From NCBI RefSeq assembly GCF_016919705.1, contig NZ_CP070368.1, positions 1,178,001-1,242,000 on the forward strand: a stretch of 64,000 nucleotides of DNA, given 5' to 3'. Shown here piece after piece: positions 46,362 through 54,736 of the stretch (position 1 is its first letter; every line of letters begins with the position of its first letter). The notes under the pieces were generated by a model. The model saw only the letters and a program-made list of their open reading frames with translations. It was not told the DNA's origin and did not search any database. Position numbers and translations under genes: made by a program. This DNA comes from Paracoccus methylovorus. GTDB lineage: Bacteria > Pseudomonadota > Alphaproteobacteria > Rhodobacterales > Rhodobacteraceae.

Positions 46362-47218
46362 TCCGCACCCTGCTTGTCCCCTTTGAATACAGCTATATGA
46401 CCGATGCGATCTGGGTTTCGGCGCTGGTCGGCGGGGTTTGCGCCTTTCTTTCGGCCTATCTGATGCTCAAAGGCTGGTCGCTGATCGGCGATGCACTGAG
46501 CCACTCGATCGTGCCGGGGGTTGCGGGGGCGTATATGCTGGGCCTGCCCTTTGCGCTGGGGGCGTTTCTGTCGGGGGGCCTCGCGGCGTTGGCCATGCTG
46601 TTTCTGACCAAGCGCACCGGTCTGAAAGAGGACGCGATCATCGGCCTGATCTTTACCGGCTTTTTCGGGCTGGGACTGTTCATGGTCTCGCTGAACCCGA
46701 TGGCGGTCTCGGTCCAGACCATCACCATGGGCAATATCCTTGCCATCACGCCCGGCGACACGCTGCAACTGGCGTTGATCGGCGGGATATCACTGTTGAT
46801 CCTGACCGCGAAATGGCGTGACCTGATGGTGGTGTTTTTCGATGAAAGCCATGCCCGGACCATCGGGCTGAACCCGCCGGCGCTGAAGGTGCTGTTCTTC
46901 ACCCTGCTCTCAGCCTGCACGGTCGCGGCGATGCAGACCGTGGGCGCGTTTCTGGTGGTGGCGCTGGTGGTGACGCCCGGAGCCACCGCCTATCTGCTGA
47001 CCGACCGCTTTCCCCGGCTGATCCTGCTGTCGGTGGCGATCGGCTCGATCACCTCGGCGGTCGGCGCCTATATCTCGTTCTTTCTCGACGGCGCGACCGG
47101 GGGCGTTATCGTCTGCCTTCAGACCCTGATCTTCCTTGCCGCTTTTCTGCTGGCACCCAAGCACGGGCTTTTGGCCGCCCGTCGCCGTGCCCGCCAAGCA
47201 TTGAACGAGGCCGCATGA
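46358..47218 (+). CDS. sitC: Mn2+/Fe2+ ABC transporter, permease SitC
   Basis: A 286-residue ABC-3 family permease with about eight membrane helices. Conserved parts are LMLKGWSLIGDALSHSIVPGVAGAY, TGLKEDAIIGLIFTGFFGLGLFMVS, and the late TVGAFLVVALVVTPGATAYLLTDRF. FPAT family with two permease genes (C and D) is the Sit/Yfe pattern. The start overlaps sitB and the stop overlaps sitD. Confidence 0.95.
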   Translation: MIRTLLVPFEYSYMTDAIWVSALVGGVCAFLSAYLMLKGWSLIGDALSHSIVPGVAGAYMLGLPFALGAFLSGGLAALAMLFLTKRTGLKEDAIIGLIFTGFFGLGLFMVSLNPMAVSVQTITMGNILAITPGDTLQLALIGGISLLILTAKWRDLMVVFFDESHARTIGLNPPALKVLFFTLLSACTVAAMQTVGAFLVVALVVTPGATAYLLTDRFPRLILLSVAIGSITSAVGAYISFFLDGATGGVIVCLQTLIFLAAFLLAPKHGLLAARRRARQALNEAA

Positions 47219-48048
47219 TGGACTGGCTGACGATGCCCCTGACTTTTCCGTTCATGCGCGATGCGGCGCTGATCGGGCTGATGATCGCCTTGCCCGCGGG
47301 GTTGCTGTCCTGCTTTCTGGTGCTCAAGGGCTGGTCGCTGATGGGCGACGCGGTCAGCCACGCCGTGCTGCCGGGGGTGGTGCTGGCCTATGTCGCAGGC
47401 CTGCCGCTGATCCTTGGCGCATTCGTCGCGGGTATGAGCTGCGCACTTCTGACCGGCTGGTTGCAGAACAACAGCCGCGTCAAGGCCGATACCGTGCTGG
47501 GCGTGGTCATGTCGGGCATGTTCGGATTGGGGATCGTGCTTTACACGGCGATCCAGACCGACCTGCATCTGGATCATATCCTGTTCGGCAATATGCTGGG
47601 CGTCGGCCCTGAGGATCTGCGTCTGGCCGGCAGCATCTCGGCCGTGGTCGGTCTGGTGCTGATCCTGAAATGGCGCGATTTCGCGCTGCTGGCCTTTGAT
47701 CCGGTGCAGGCGCGGGTTTCGGGGTTGGCGCTGAACTTGCTGAACTATGGGCTGCTGGCAATGATCTCGGCCACCGTGGTCGCCATGCTCAGCGCGGTCG
47801 GCATCATTCTGGCCGTGGCGCTGTTGATCGCGCCCGGAGCCATCGCCTTTCTGGTCACGCGCAGGCTGGCGACGATGCTGGCCACCTCGGTCGGCGTTGC
47901 GGCATTCGGGACGGTCAGCGGGGTCTGGGCCAGCTTCTGGCTGAACAGCGCCCCGGCACCGACCATCGTTCTGGTTCTGACGGCGCTGTTCGTGCTGGCC
48001 TTTTCATGGCGCATCATCGCGACGCGGCGGGCGCAGGCGGTGGGCTAG
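47215..48048 (+). CDS. sitD: Mn2+/Fe2+ ABC transporter, permease SitD
   Basis: The second ABC-3 permease, 277 residues, similar to SitC: LVLKGWSLMGDAVSHAVLPGVVLAY, SRVKADTVLGVVMSGMFGLGIVLY, and ILAVALLIAPGAIAFLVTRRL. It pairs with SitC as a heterodimer in the membrane. The ATG overlaps the sitC stop. The stop overlaps the end of the SDR gene on the other strand by four bases, so the sit transcript runs directly into a converging gene. Confidence 0.95.
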   Translation: MMDWLTMPLTFPFMRDAALIGLMIALPAGLLSCFLVLKGWSLMGDAVSHAVLPGVVLAYVAGLPLILGAFVAGMSCALLTGWLQNNSRVKADTVLGVVMSGMFGLGIVLYTAIQTDLHLDHILFGNMLGVGPEDLRLAGSISAVVGLVLILKWRDFALLAFDPVQARVSGLALNLLNYGLLAMISATVVAMLSAVGIILAVALLIAPGAIAFLVTRRLATMLATSVGVAAFGTVSGVWASFWLNSAPAPTIVLVLTALFVLAFSWRIIATRRAQAVG

Positions 48049-48788
48049 ATCGTTCGCCCGCCATCGACCTCAAGGATGACGCCGGTGATGAAATCGGCCT
48101 CGTCCGAAGCAAGGTAAAGCGCCGCATTGGCGATGTCTCGCGGCTGCGACAGCCGGCCCAACGGAATGGTGCCGATAAAGCGGGCACGGTTTTCCGGCGT
48201 ATCCTCGCAGCCCATGAACCGCTCCAGCATGCCGGTTTCGCCCATCACCGGGGCAAGGCCGTTCACCCGGATGCCGTCGGGGGCCAGTTCCACCGCAAGG
48301 CTGCGGGTCATGATATTCACCGCGCCCTTGGATGAGTTGTACCACGTCAACCCCGGCCGCGGCCGGATCCCGGCGGTCGAGCCCACGTTGATCATCACCC
48401 CCCGTCCCCGCTCGCGCCAATGCGGCACCACGGCATGGGTCATGTGAAAGATCGACAGCACGTTGACGTCGTAGATCTTGCGAAACGCCGCCTCGTCGGT
48501 TGCAAGCAGGGGGCCGTTCGGCACCGTCCAGCCAGCGTTGTTCACCACGATGTCCAGGCTGCCGAAAGCCTTGCGCGTCTCGGCCACTGCTGCCGCGACC
48601 TGATCGCCATGGCTGACGTCGCAGGTTATGGCCAGACCGTCGATGCCCAGGGCCACCGTCCCGGCCGCTTCGGCATCGATATCCAGCACGGCCACCCGCG
48701 CCCCCTCGCGCGCGAAGGTCTCGGCAATGCCGCGACCAAAACCCGAGCCCGCGCCAGTCACCAACGCCGTCTTGCCCTGAAGCCGCAT
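48045..48788 (-). CDS. Short-chain dehydrogenase/reductase
   Basis: A 247-residue classical SDR. The cofactor loop TGAGSGFGRG is at 11-20, DIDAEAA near residue 37 suggests NAD preference, NNAG follows, and the catalytic set is Ser in NVGSTAGIRPR with Tyr-x-x-x-Lys in WYNSSKGAV. The C-terminal part (DFITGVILEVDGGRTI) is typical. It follows an aldehyde dehydrogenase gene after 15 bases on the same strand, with AAGAGGG before the ATG; together they could oxidise an alcohol to an acid. The substrate is unknown. Confidence 0.9.
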   Translation of the reverse strand: MRLQGKTALVTGAGSGFGRGIAETFAREGARVAVLDIDAEAAGTVALGIDGLAITCDVSHGDQVAAAVAETRKAFGSLDIVVNNAGWTVPNGPLLATDEAAFRKIYDVNVLSIFHMTHAVVPHWRERGRGVMINVGSTAGIRPRPGLTWYNSSKGAVNIMTRSLAVELAPDGIRVNGLAPVMGETGMLERFMGCEDTPENRARFIGTIPLGRLSQPRDIANAALYLASDEADFITGVILEVDGGRTI

Positions 48789-48803
48789 GAAAACCCCCTC
48801 TTA

Positions 48804-50252
48804 TTATGCGAAACGATGGACGATAGTTTTCAGGCGCGAGAACTCGTACAGGGCTACAAAGCCCTTTTCGCGCCCGTGCCCGGATTTGCGCACCCCGCCA
48901 AAGGGCAGTTCGATCCCGCCCCCGGCGCCATAGCCGTTGATAAAGACCTGCCCGCATCGCATAGTCCGCGCCACCCGCGCCTGCCGATCACCATCCCGCG
49001 TCCAGATACCGGCGACCAGCCCGTATTCGGTGCCATTGGCGATGGCGATGGCCTCGGCCTCGGTATCGAAGGGGATGGCAGCCAGCACCGGGCCAAAGAC
49101 CTCTTCCTGCGCCAGCGGGCTTTGCGGATCGACCGGGCCGAACAGTGCCGGCGCGACATAAAAGCCGGTGGCGGGCGCGTCAACGGCAATGCCTCCGCAA
49201 GCGATCAGCGGCGCTTTGGCCTCGGCGATATAGCGTTCGACCCGGGCCTTTTGCCGGGCCGAGATCAGCGGGCCCAGCACCGCGTCCTCACCCGAGGGTC
49301 GGGCAACGGTATCGCGAAATCGCTCGGCCAGCATTGCCGTCAGCCGCTGCCATATGCTGCGCTGGATCAGCACGCGCGAACCGGCCGAGCAGGTCTGGCC
49401 GCCGTTCTGCACGATGGCGCTGACAATGACGGGGGCCGCCGCCTCAAGATCCGCATCCTCGAACACGATCTGCGGCGATTTCCCGCCCAGTTCCAGCGTG
49501 CAGGGAATGTAGTTCTTTGCCGCCGCGATCTGGATCGCCTGCCCCACCTGGGGCGAGCCGGTGAAGCTGATGAAATCGACACCGGGATGTTCGGCCAGCG
49601 CGCGCCCCGCCACATCGCCGCGACCCGTCACGATATTGATGGCCCCGGGTGGAAAGCCTGCCTCGGTCGCAAGCTCGCCCAGACGCAGGATCGTCAGGCA
49701 CGCATCCTCGGCCGGCTTGGTCACGGTCGCATTGCCCATCGCCAACGCCGCCCCAACCGAACGGCCAAAGATCTGAACCGGATAATTCCACGGAATGATG
49801 TGGCCGGTGACCCCGTGCGGTTCGCGCATAGCTGTCACGTCATAACCGTTCAGAAACGGGATCACCTCGCCATGCAGCTTGTCGGCGGCACCGCCGTAAT
49901 ATTCGAAGTAACGCGCCAGCGCCGCCATATCGGCGCGGGACTGGGCGATGGGCTTGCCGTTGTCGCGGGTTTCAAGCTGCGCAAGCGATTCCGCCTCGGC
50001 CTCGATACGCAGCGCCAGGCGCAGCATCAGCCGGCCGCGCTCGGCAGCGGTCAGATGGCCCCAATCGCCCTCGAACGCGGCGCGGGCGGCGCGGATCGCG
50101 CCGTCCACATCCTCGGGGCCCGATTCCGCGATGGCAGCAAAGGGCTGGCCGTCGATGGGTGAAATCATCGGCATTTCGCGTCCTGAAGCGGCAGGGTGCC
50201 ATGCACCGCCGATCAGGTTCCGAGCGGGTGGCAGGTTCAGGCTTTGCTGCAT
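48804..50252 (-). CDS. NAD(P)-dependent aldehyde dehydrogenase
   Basis: A 482-residue ALDH-superfamily enzyme. It shows PWNYPVQIFGRSVGAALAMGN, the cofactor loop FTGSPQVGQ, the base Glu in LELGGKSPQ (about 253), the catalytic Cys in NGGQTCSAGSR (about 288) and EEVFGPVLA. The C-terminal block ELPFGGVRKSGHGREKG is typical for betaine/sugar-aldehyde type enzymes. Start MQQSLNLPPARNLIGG at ATG 50252; an earlier frame is open but overlaps the divergent promoter region. It is the first gene of the pair with the SDR and is divergent from the VIT-family gene. Confidence 0.92.
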   Translation of the reverse strand: MQQSLNLPPARNLIGGAWHPAASGREMPMISPIDGQPFAAIAESGPEDVDGAIRAARAAFEGDWGHLTAAERGRLMLRLALRIEAEAESLAQLETRDNGKPIAQSRADMAALARYFEYYGGAADKLHGEVIPFLNGYDVTAMREPHGVTGHIIPWNYPVQIFGRSVGAALAMGNATVTKPAEDACLTILRLGELATEAGFPPGAINIVTGRGDVAGRALAEHPGVDFISFTGSPQVGQAIQIAAAKNYIPCTLELGGKSPQIVFEDADLEAAAPVIVSAIVQNGGQTCSAGSRVLIQRSIWQRLTAMLAERFRDTVARPSGEDAVLGPLISARQKARVERYIAEAKAPLIACGGIAVDAPATGFYVAPALFGPVDPQSPLAQEEVFGPVLAAIPFDTEAEAIAIANGTEYGLVAGIWTRDGDRQARVARTMRCGQVFINGYGAGGGIELPFGGVRKSGHGREKGFVALYEFSRLKTIVHRFA

Positions 50253-50373
50253 TCTTGCCTCGTATTGGGCGGGATTCGCCCGCGGACAGCGTGAAGGCGC
50301 CGGGCGCAGGACGCAAGACTGGCAAAACCGGCACGGCAGGCTAAGCTGTCCCAAAACAAGCCAAAGGCCCGTG

Positions 50374-51081
50374 ATGACCGATCAACCCAGCGCACATCCC
50401 GACGATCCGCATTACGTCAGCCGCATGGGATGGCTGCGCGCCTCGGTCCTGGGGGCGAATGACGGCATCGTCTCGGTGGGCGCGCTGATCGTCGGTGTGG
50501 CGGCGGCCGATCCGGGGCGCGAGGCGATTTTCATCGCCGGGCTGGCCGGGCTGGTGGCGGGGGCCATGTCCATGGCCATGGGCGAATATGTCTCGGTCAG
50601 TTCGCAATCCGACACCGAACGCGCGGATATTGCGCGTGAAAGCACTGCCTTGCGCGAGATGCCGCAGGAAGAGCTGCACGAACTGGCCGCGATCTACGAG
50701 TCGCGGGGCATGACGCCCGGCACCGCTTTGCAGGCCGCGCGCGAGGTGACCGAGCATGACGCGCTGGCCGCCCATGTCCGCGACGAATTGGGGCTGAGCG
50801 AAGCGTCGAACGCCAATCCGCTGCAAGCCGCGCTGGCCTCGGCCGCAACCTTCAGCATTGCGGCGGCAGTGCCGCTGCTGGCGGCCGTTTTCGCGCCCGG
50901 CGGACAGATCGTCGCCAGCGTGCTGGTGGCGGTGATGATCGCGCTGGCGGTGCTGGGCGCGCTGGGGGCATGGGCAGGCGGCGCGCCGCCCGGACGCGCC
51001 GTGCTGCGGGTGGTGGCAGGCGGCATCCTTGCGCTGGCGATCACCGCAGGCATCGGCAAGATCTTCGGCGTCGCGGTCTAG
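50374..51081 (+). CDS. VIT1/CCC1-family iron/manganese transporter
   Basis: A 235-residue membrane protein with five predicted helices. The family signature is RASVLGANDGIVSVGALIVGVAAA in helix 1, LAGLVAGAMSMAMGEYVSVSSQSDTERAD in helix 2 and the following metal-binding loop with Glu residues (EEELHELAAIY-like segment), then helices 3-5. Members move Fe2+ or Mn2+ out of the cytoplasm. Unlike MbfA, it has no ferritin-like domain. Its position 2.3 kb from sitABCD suggests a role in metal balance. The stop overlaps the end of the dppF-like gene on the other strand. Confidence 0.9.
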   Translation: MTDQPSAHPDDPHYVSRMGWLRASVLGANDGIVSVGALIVGVAAADPGREAIFIAGLAGLVAGAMSMAMGEYVSVSSQSDTERADIARESTALREMPQEELHELAAIYESRGMTPGTALQAAREVTEHDALAAHVRDELGLSEASNANPLQAALASAATFSIAAAVPLLAAVFAPGGQIVASVLVAVMIALAVLGALGAWAGGAPPGRAVLRVVAGGILALAITAGIGKIFGVAV

Positions 51082-51833
51082 GTTTCGCGCGTATAGCTGG
51101 TGCTGGCGGCGATCAGCGCGCGGGCATATTCGCCTTGCGCCGCGCCGGCCCGCAGGGTGGCGGCGTCCATCTGCTCGATGATCCGGCCTTCGCGCATGAC
51201 CGCCAGCCGGTCGCACATATGCGCCACCACCGCAAGATCATGGCTGACCATGACATAGGTCAGCCCGCGCTCGGCCCGGATATCGCAAAGCAGGTTCAAG
51301 ATCTCGGCCTGCACGCTGACATCCAGCGCCGAGGTCGGCTCGTCCAAGAGCAAAAGCCGCGGCTCGGCCGCCAGGGCTCGGGCAATAGCCACCCGCTGCC
51401 GTTGCCCGCCCGAAAGCTGGTGCGGATAGCGAAAACGGAAGCCACGCCCAAGACCCACCTGATCGAGCAACCGGGTGATACGGGCGTCGATCTGGTCCAT
51501 GCCTTGCAGGTTCAGGGTCTCTGACAGCACCCGGTCCACGGAATGGCGCGGATGCAGGCTGGCATAGGGGTCCTGGAACACCATCTGCACCGTCTTGTGA
51601 AACTCTTGCGAGCGGCGGCGGCCGGTAATGGTTTCGCCTGCCACCTCGATCCGGCCCGACCATGTGTCGATGAGGCCGGTTATCGCGCGCAGGATGGTCG
51701 ATTTCCCCGAGCCGCTTTCGCCGACCAGCCCGAAGCTTTCCCCCGGCGCGACATGGAAATCGGCGGATTTGACCGCATCGACGCGTTCCGGCGCATGGCC
51801 GAACCAGACATTCAACTGCTCGATCGTCAGCAT
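51078..51833 (-). CDS. Peptide ABC transporter ATPase, DppF-like
   Basis: A 251-residue ABC ATPase of the oligopeptide/dipeptide/nickel group. Walker A is GESGSGKST, the Q-loop lies in VFQDPYASLHPRH, the signature is LSGGQRQRVAIARAL, Walker B is LLLLDEPTSALD and the H-loop is MVSHDL. It is the last gene of a dppABCDF-type row. The start ATG 51833 is 46 bases from the dppD-like stop; the spacer holds a dispersed repeat. DppF usually carries a C-terminal extension with an iron-sulphur or substrate-type Cys cluster, absent in this short form. Confidence 0.92.
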   Translation of the reverse strand: MLTIEQLNVWFGHAPERVDAVKSADFHVAPGESFGLVGESGSGKSTILRAITGLIDTWSGRIEVAGETITGRRRSQEFHKTVQMVFQDPYASLHPRHSVDRVLSETLNLQGMDQIDARITRLLDQVGLGRGFRFRYPHQLSGGQRQRVAIARALAAEPRLLLLDEPTSALDVSVQAEILNLLCDIRAERGLTYVMVSHDLAVVAHMCDRLAVMREGRIIEQMDAATLRAGAAQGEYARALIAASTSYTRET

Positions 51834-51850
51834 GGATTGCACCGCGGCGG

Positions 51851-51873
51851 CTGGGTATTTGGGCAACGAAGAA
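51851..51873 (+). repeat. Dispersed intergenic repeat, copy C
   Basis: Copy C reads GGTATTTGGGCAACGAAGAA on the plus strand and lies in the 46-base gap between the dppD-like and dppF-like genes, which are on the minus strand. It differs from copy A at one position in this core. Confidence 0.7.
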
Positions 51874-51879
51874 GCGGCA

Positions 51880-52734
51880 TCATGAAGCGCCCATCGATGG
51901 GGCGTCGCGCCAGCTCTCTTGCCGTTGCAGGACGGTGAGCCGTTCGACCGGGTGATCGAGGCGGGGCAGGCTGTTCAAAAGCCCCTGCGTATAGGGGTGC
52001 TTTGCGGCGTGCAGTTCGTTGGCCGGCAGTTCCTCGACCACCCGGCCGGCATACATGATCAGAACGCGGTCGCAGAACTGCGCGACGAGGTTCAGGTCAT
52101 GGCTGATAAAGATCAGCCCCATGCCGCGTTCGCGGACAAGCCGGTCCATGATGCGCAGGACCTCGTTGCGGACCGAGACATCCAGCGCCGAGGTCGGTTC
52201 GTCCGCGATCAGGATTTCCGGGTCGGGGGCGAGCATCATCGCGATCATGATGCGCTGGCCCATGCCGCCCGAAACCTCGTGCGGGTAGGCGTCGAAAACC
52301 CGTTCGGGATCGCGGATCTGCACGGCGGCAAGCATCTCGAGCGCCTTGTCGCGGGCGGCGGCGCGGTTGACACCGGTGTGCAGGCGGTAGCCTTCCATGA
52401 TCTGCCGGCCCACAGTCATCACCGGGTTGAGGCTGAACTTGGGGTCCTGCATCACCATGCTGATGCGCGGGCCGCGCAGGCGGCGCATCCGGGCTTCGGG
52501 CAGGTTCAGGATCGACTCTCCGTCAAGCTCCATCCGGTCGGCGGTGACTTGGCCCGGCGGGCGCACGAGGCCGAGAATGGCGCGGCCGGTCATGGACTTG
52601 CCAGAGCCGCTTTCGCCCACCACCCCCAGCCGTTCCCGGCCAAGGTCGAAGCCGACGCCGCGCACCGCCTGAAACACCCCCGAGCGGGTCGGGAAGGTGA
52701 CGTGCAGGTCGCGCACTGAAAGCAGCGGGGTCAT
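51880..52734 (-). CDS. Peptide ABC transporter ATPase, DppD-like
   Basis: A 284-residue ATPase partner. Walker A is GESGSGKSM, in which the usual Ser/Thr after Lys is Ser followed by Met; the Q-loop is VMQDPKFSLNPVM; the signature VSGGMGQRIMIAMML replaces the commoner LSGGMRQR; Walker B is ILIADEPTSALD; the H-loop is FISHDL. The C-terminal oligopeptide-transporter extension (HPYTQGLLNSLPRLD) is present. Its start overlaps the dppC-like stop (ATGA). Confidence 0.93.
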   Translation of the reverse strand: MTPLLSVRDLHVTFPTRSGVFQAVRGVGFDLGRERLGVVGESGSGKSMTGRAILGLVRPPGQVTADRMELDGESILNLPEARMRRLRGPRISMVMQDPKFSLNPVMTVGRQIMEGYRLHTGVNRAAARDKALEMLAAVQIRDPERVFDAYPHEVSGGMGQRIMIAMMLAPDPEILIADEPTSALDVSVRNEVLRIMDRLVRERGMGLIFISHDLNLVAQFCDRVLIMYAGRVVEELPANELHAAKHPYTQGLLNSLPRLDHPVERLTVLQRQESWRDAPSMGAS

Positions 52735-53636
52735 TCTTTGGCCCCCTTGGGGTCGAGCACATCGCGCAAGCCGTCGCCCAGCAGGTTGAAGGCCAGCGAC
52801 ACGATAAAGATCGCCAGACCGGGCATCGCAGCGACCCACCAGAAGTCGAGGATATACGCCCGCCCGTCCGAGATCATCGCGCCCCATTCCGGCATTGGGG
52901 GTTGCGCGCCAAGCCCAAGAAAGCCCAAACCGGCCGCCGACAGGATGATGCCTGCCATATCCAGCGCCACCCGCACGATCAGCGAACTGATGCACAGCGG
53001 CCAGACATGCCCGATCAGCAGCCGCAGCGGCCCCGCGCCCTGCAACCGCGCGGCCGCGATATAATCGGCGTGGCGGATGGTCAGCGTCTCGGCCCGGGCG
53101 AGCCGGGCATAGGGTGGCCACGAGGTGATGGCCAGCGCCAGCACCGCATTGCCGATGCCGGGGCCAAGTGCTGCCACGAAGGCCAGCGCCAGGATCAGCT
53201 TGGGAAAGGCCAGGAAGATATCGGTGATCCGCATCAGCACCTGGTCGACCCAGCCGCCGGCAAAACCCGCCACAGTGCCGATGAACAGCCCGATCACCGG
53301 CGCAATCAGCGCCACCGTGCCGACGATGAACAGCGTGACCCGCGACCCGAAGATCAGCCGCGACAGGATGTCCCGACCCAGCGCGTCGGTGCCCAGCCAG
53401 TTCTGGGCCGAGGGCGGCTGCAGCCGGCCGGCAAGGTTCTGGGCATAGGGATTCTGGGGCGCGATCCAGGGCGCGAAAGCCGCCACCAGCACCAGCCCCA
53501 CAAGGATCACCAGCCCGAACATCGCCAGCTTGTTGGCGCGAAAAGTCAGCCATCCCTGATACAGCGCCCCAAGCCGCGCCTGCCGCCGGGTCCGCGGCGC
53601 ATCGGACAAAAGCCATGCGCGTGTCGTTTCTGTCAT
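52731..53636 (-). CDS. Peptide ABC transporter permease, DppC-like
   Basis: A 301-residue permease with six helices and a DppC-type N-terminus (NPYAQNLAGRLQPPSAQNWLGTDALGRDILSRLIFGSR). The EAA-like loop is RAETLTIRHADYIAAARLQGAGPLRLLIGHVWP. The ending FNLLGDGLRDVLDP is conserved in the family. A longer upstream frame is only the shadow of the next gene's end. The ATG overlaps the dppB-like stop (ATGA). Confidence 0.94.
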   Translation of the reverse strand: MTETTRAWLLSDAPRTRRQARLGALYQGWLTFRANKLAMFGLVILVGLVLVAAFAPWIAPQNPYAQNLAGRLQPPSAQNWLGTDALGRDILSRLIFGSRVTLFIVGTVALIAPVIGLFIGTVAGFAGGWVDQVLMRITDIFLAFPKLILALAFVAALGPGIGNAVLALAITSWPPYARLARAETLTIRHADYIAAARLQGAGPLRLLIGHVWPLCISSLIVRVALDMAGIILSAAGLGFLGLGAQPPMPEWGAMISDGRAYILDFWWVAAMPGLAIFIVSLAFNLLGDGLRDVLDPKGAKE

Positions 53637-54733
53637 TTCGCCCTCGGGTCCAGCAGGCGGTAGAGAATATCTGAGAAAATGTTCAGCGCCACGAAACAGG
53701 CGCCGACGACCACGGTGCCGCCCAGCACCGCATTCATATCCCCCGCCAGCAGCGTCTTGGTGATGTATTGTCCGATGCCCGGCCATGAGAACACGATTTC
53801 GGTCAGCACCGACCCTTCGAGCAACGAGCCGAAGCTGAGCGCGATCACCGTGATCAGCGGCACCAATATGTTGCGAAAGGCATGGCCCCAGATCACCCGG
53901 CGTTCGGACAGGCCCTTGACGCGGGCCGTGATGATATATTCTGCCGAAAGCTGTTCCAGCATGAAGCTGCGGGTCATGCGGCTGATATAGGCAAGGCTGA
54001 AATAGCCAAGCAGGCTGGCCGGCAGAACGATATGGCTGAAGGCGTCGCGAAAAGCCCCCCAGTCGCCGGCGATCAGGCTGTCCACCAGAACCAGCCCGGT
54101 CACCATGGGCACCATTCCATCATAAATGATGCCCTGCCGCCCCGGTCCACCGACCCAGCCAAGGATGCCATAAAACAGCAAAAGCCCCATCAGCCCCAGC
54201 CAGAAGATCGGCATGGAATACCCCACCAGCGCCACCACGCGGGCGATCTGATCGACCCAGCCGCCCCGGCGCGCAGCGGCGATCACGCCCAGCGGCACTC
54301 CGACGCAGACGCCGATCAGCGTTCCCAGTGCCGCCAGTTCCAGCGTGGCCGGGAATGCCCGCTTCAGGTCCTGCGCCACCGGATGCCCGGTCGAGATCGA
54401 GCGGCCGAAGTCCCCCCTCAGCACCTCGGCCATATAGCGCAGGAATTGCTGCCATAGCGGTTTGTCCAGCCCCATGGCCTGATAGGCGGCGTCGTATTGC
54501 GCCTGTGTCGCGCGTTCCCCCACCACCTTCAGCACCGGGTCGATGGGCATCACGCGGCCGATGACGAAAGTCACAAGCAACAGCCCGACCAAGGTCAGCA
54601 CCAGCGACAGCGCAACACCGCCAAGGCTTTTTGCCCGTCGCCTGAGCCGCGCGGCCCGTGGCGACGGAGGCGTGCCGCCAGCCGGGGGCGGCGTACCCTG
54701 CCCCGGCTGGACGACGATATCAGGTTGGACCAC
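53633..54733 (-). CDS. Peptide ABC transporter permease, DppB-like
   Basis: A 366-residue permease. A 35-residue Pro/Gly-rich hydrophilic head precedes the first helix, and the DppB segments YQAMGLDKPLWQQFLRYMAEVLRGDFGRSISTGHPV and the EAA-like loop LSAEYIITARVKGLSERRVIWGHAFRNILVP follow. The end FSDILYRLLDPRAK is conserved. Downstream of the dppA-like gene by 3 bases, it overlaps the dppC-like gene. Confidence 0.94.
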   Translation of the reverse strand: MVQPDIVVQPGQGTPPPAGGTPPSPRAARLRRRAKSLGGVALSLVLTLVGLLLVTFVIGRVMPIDPVLKVVGERATQAQYDAAYQAMGLDKPLWQQFLRYMAEVLRGDFGRSISTGHPVAQDLKRAFPATLELAALGTLIGVCVGVPLGVIAAARRGGWVDQIARVVALVGYSMPIFWLGLMGLLLFYGILGWVGGPGRQGIIYDGMVPMVTGLVLVDSLIAGDWGAFRDAFSHIVLPASLLGYFSLAYISRMTRSFMLEQLSAEYIITARVKGLSERRVIWGHAFRNILVPLITVIALSFGSLLEGSVLTEIVFSWPGIGQYITKTLLAGDMNAVLGGTVVVGACFVALNIFSDILYRLLDPRAK

Positions 54734-54736
54734 GCC

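Noticed and set aside
48420..50162. Long plus-strand open frame across the aldehyde dehydrogenase gene
   Set aside because: High-GC antisense shadow; the product is His/Gln/Arg-rich without motifs, while the minus-strand ALDH has all catalytic residues.
50253..50373. Manganese riboswitch before the VIT-family gene
   Set aside because: The 121-base gap contains no recognisable yybP-ykoY loop sequences or terminator pair.
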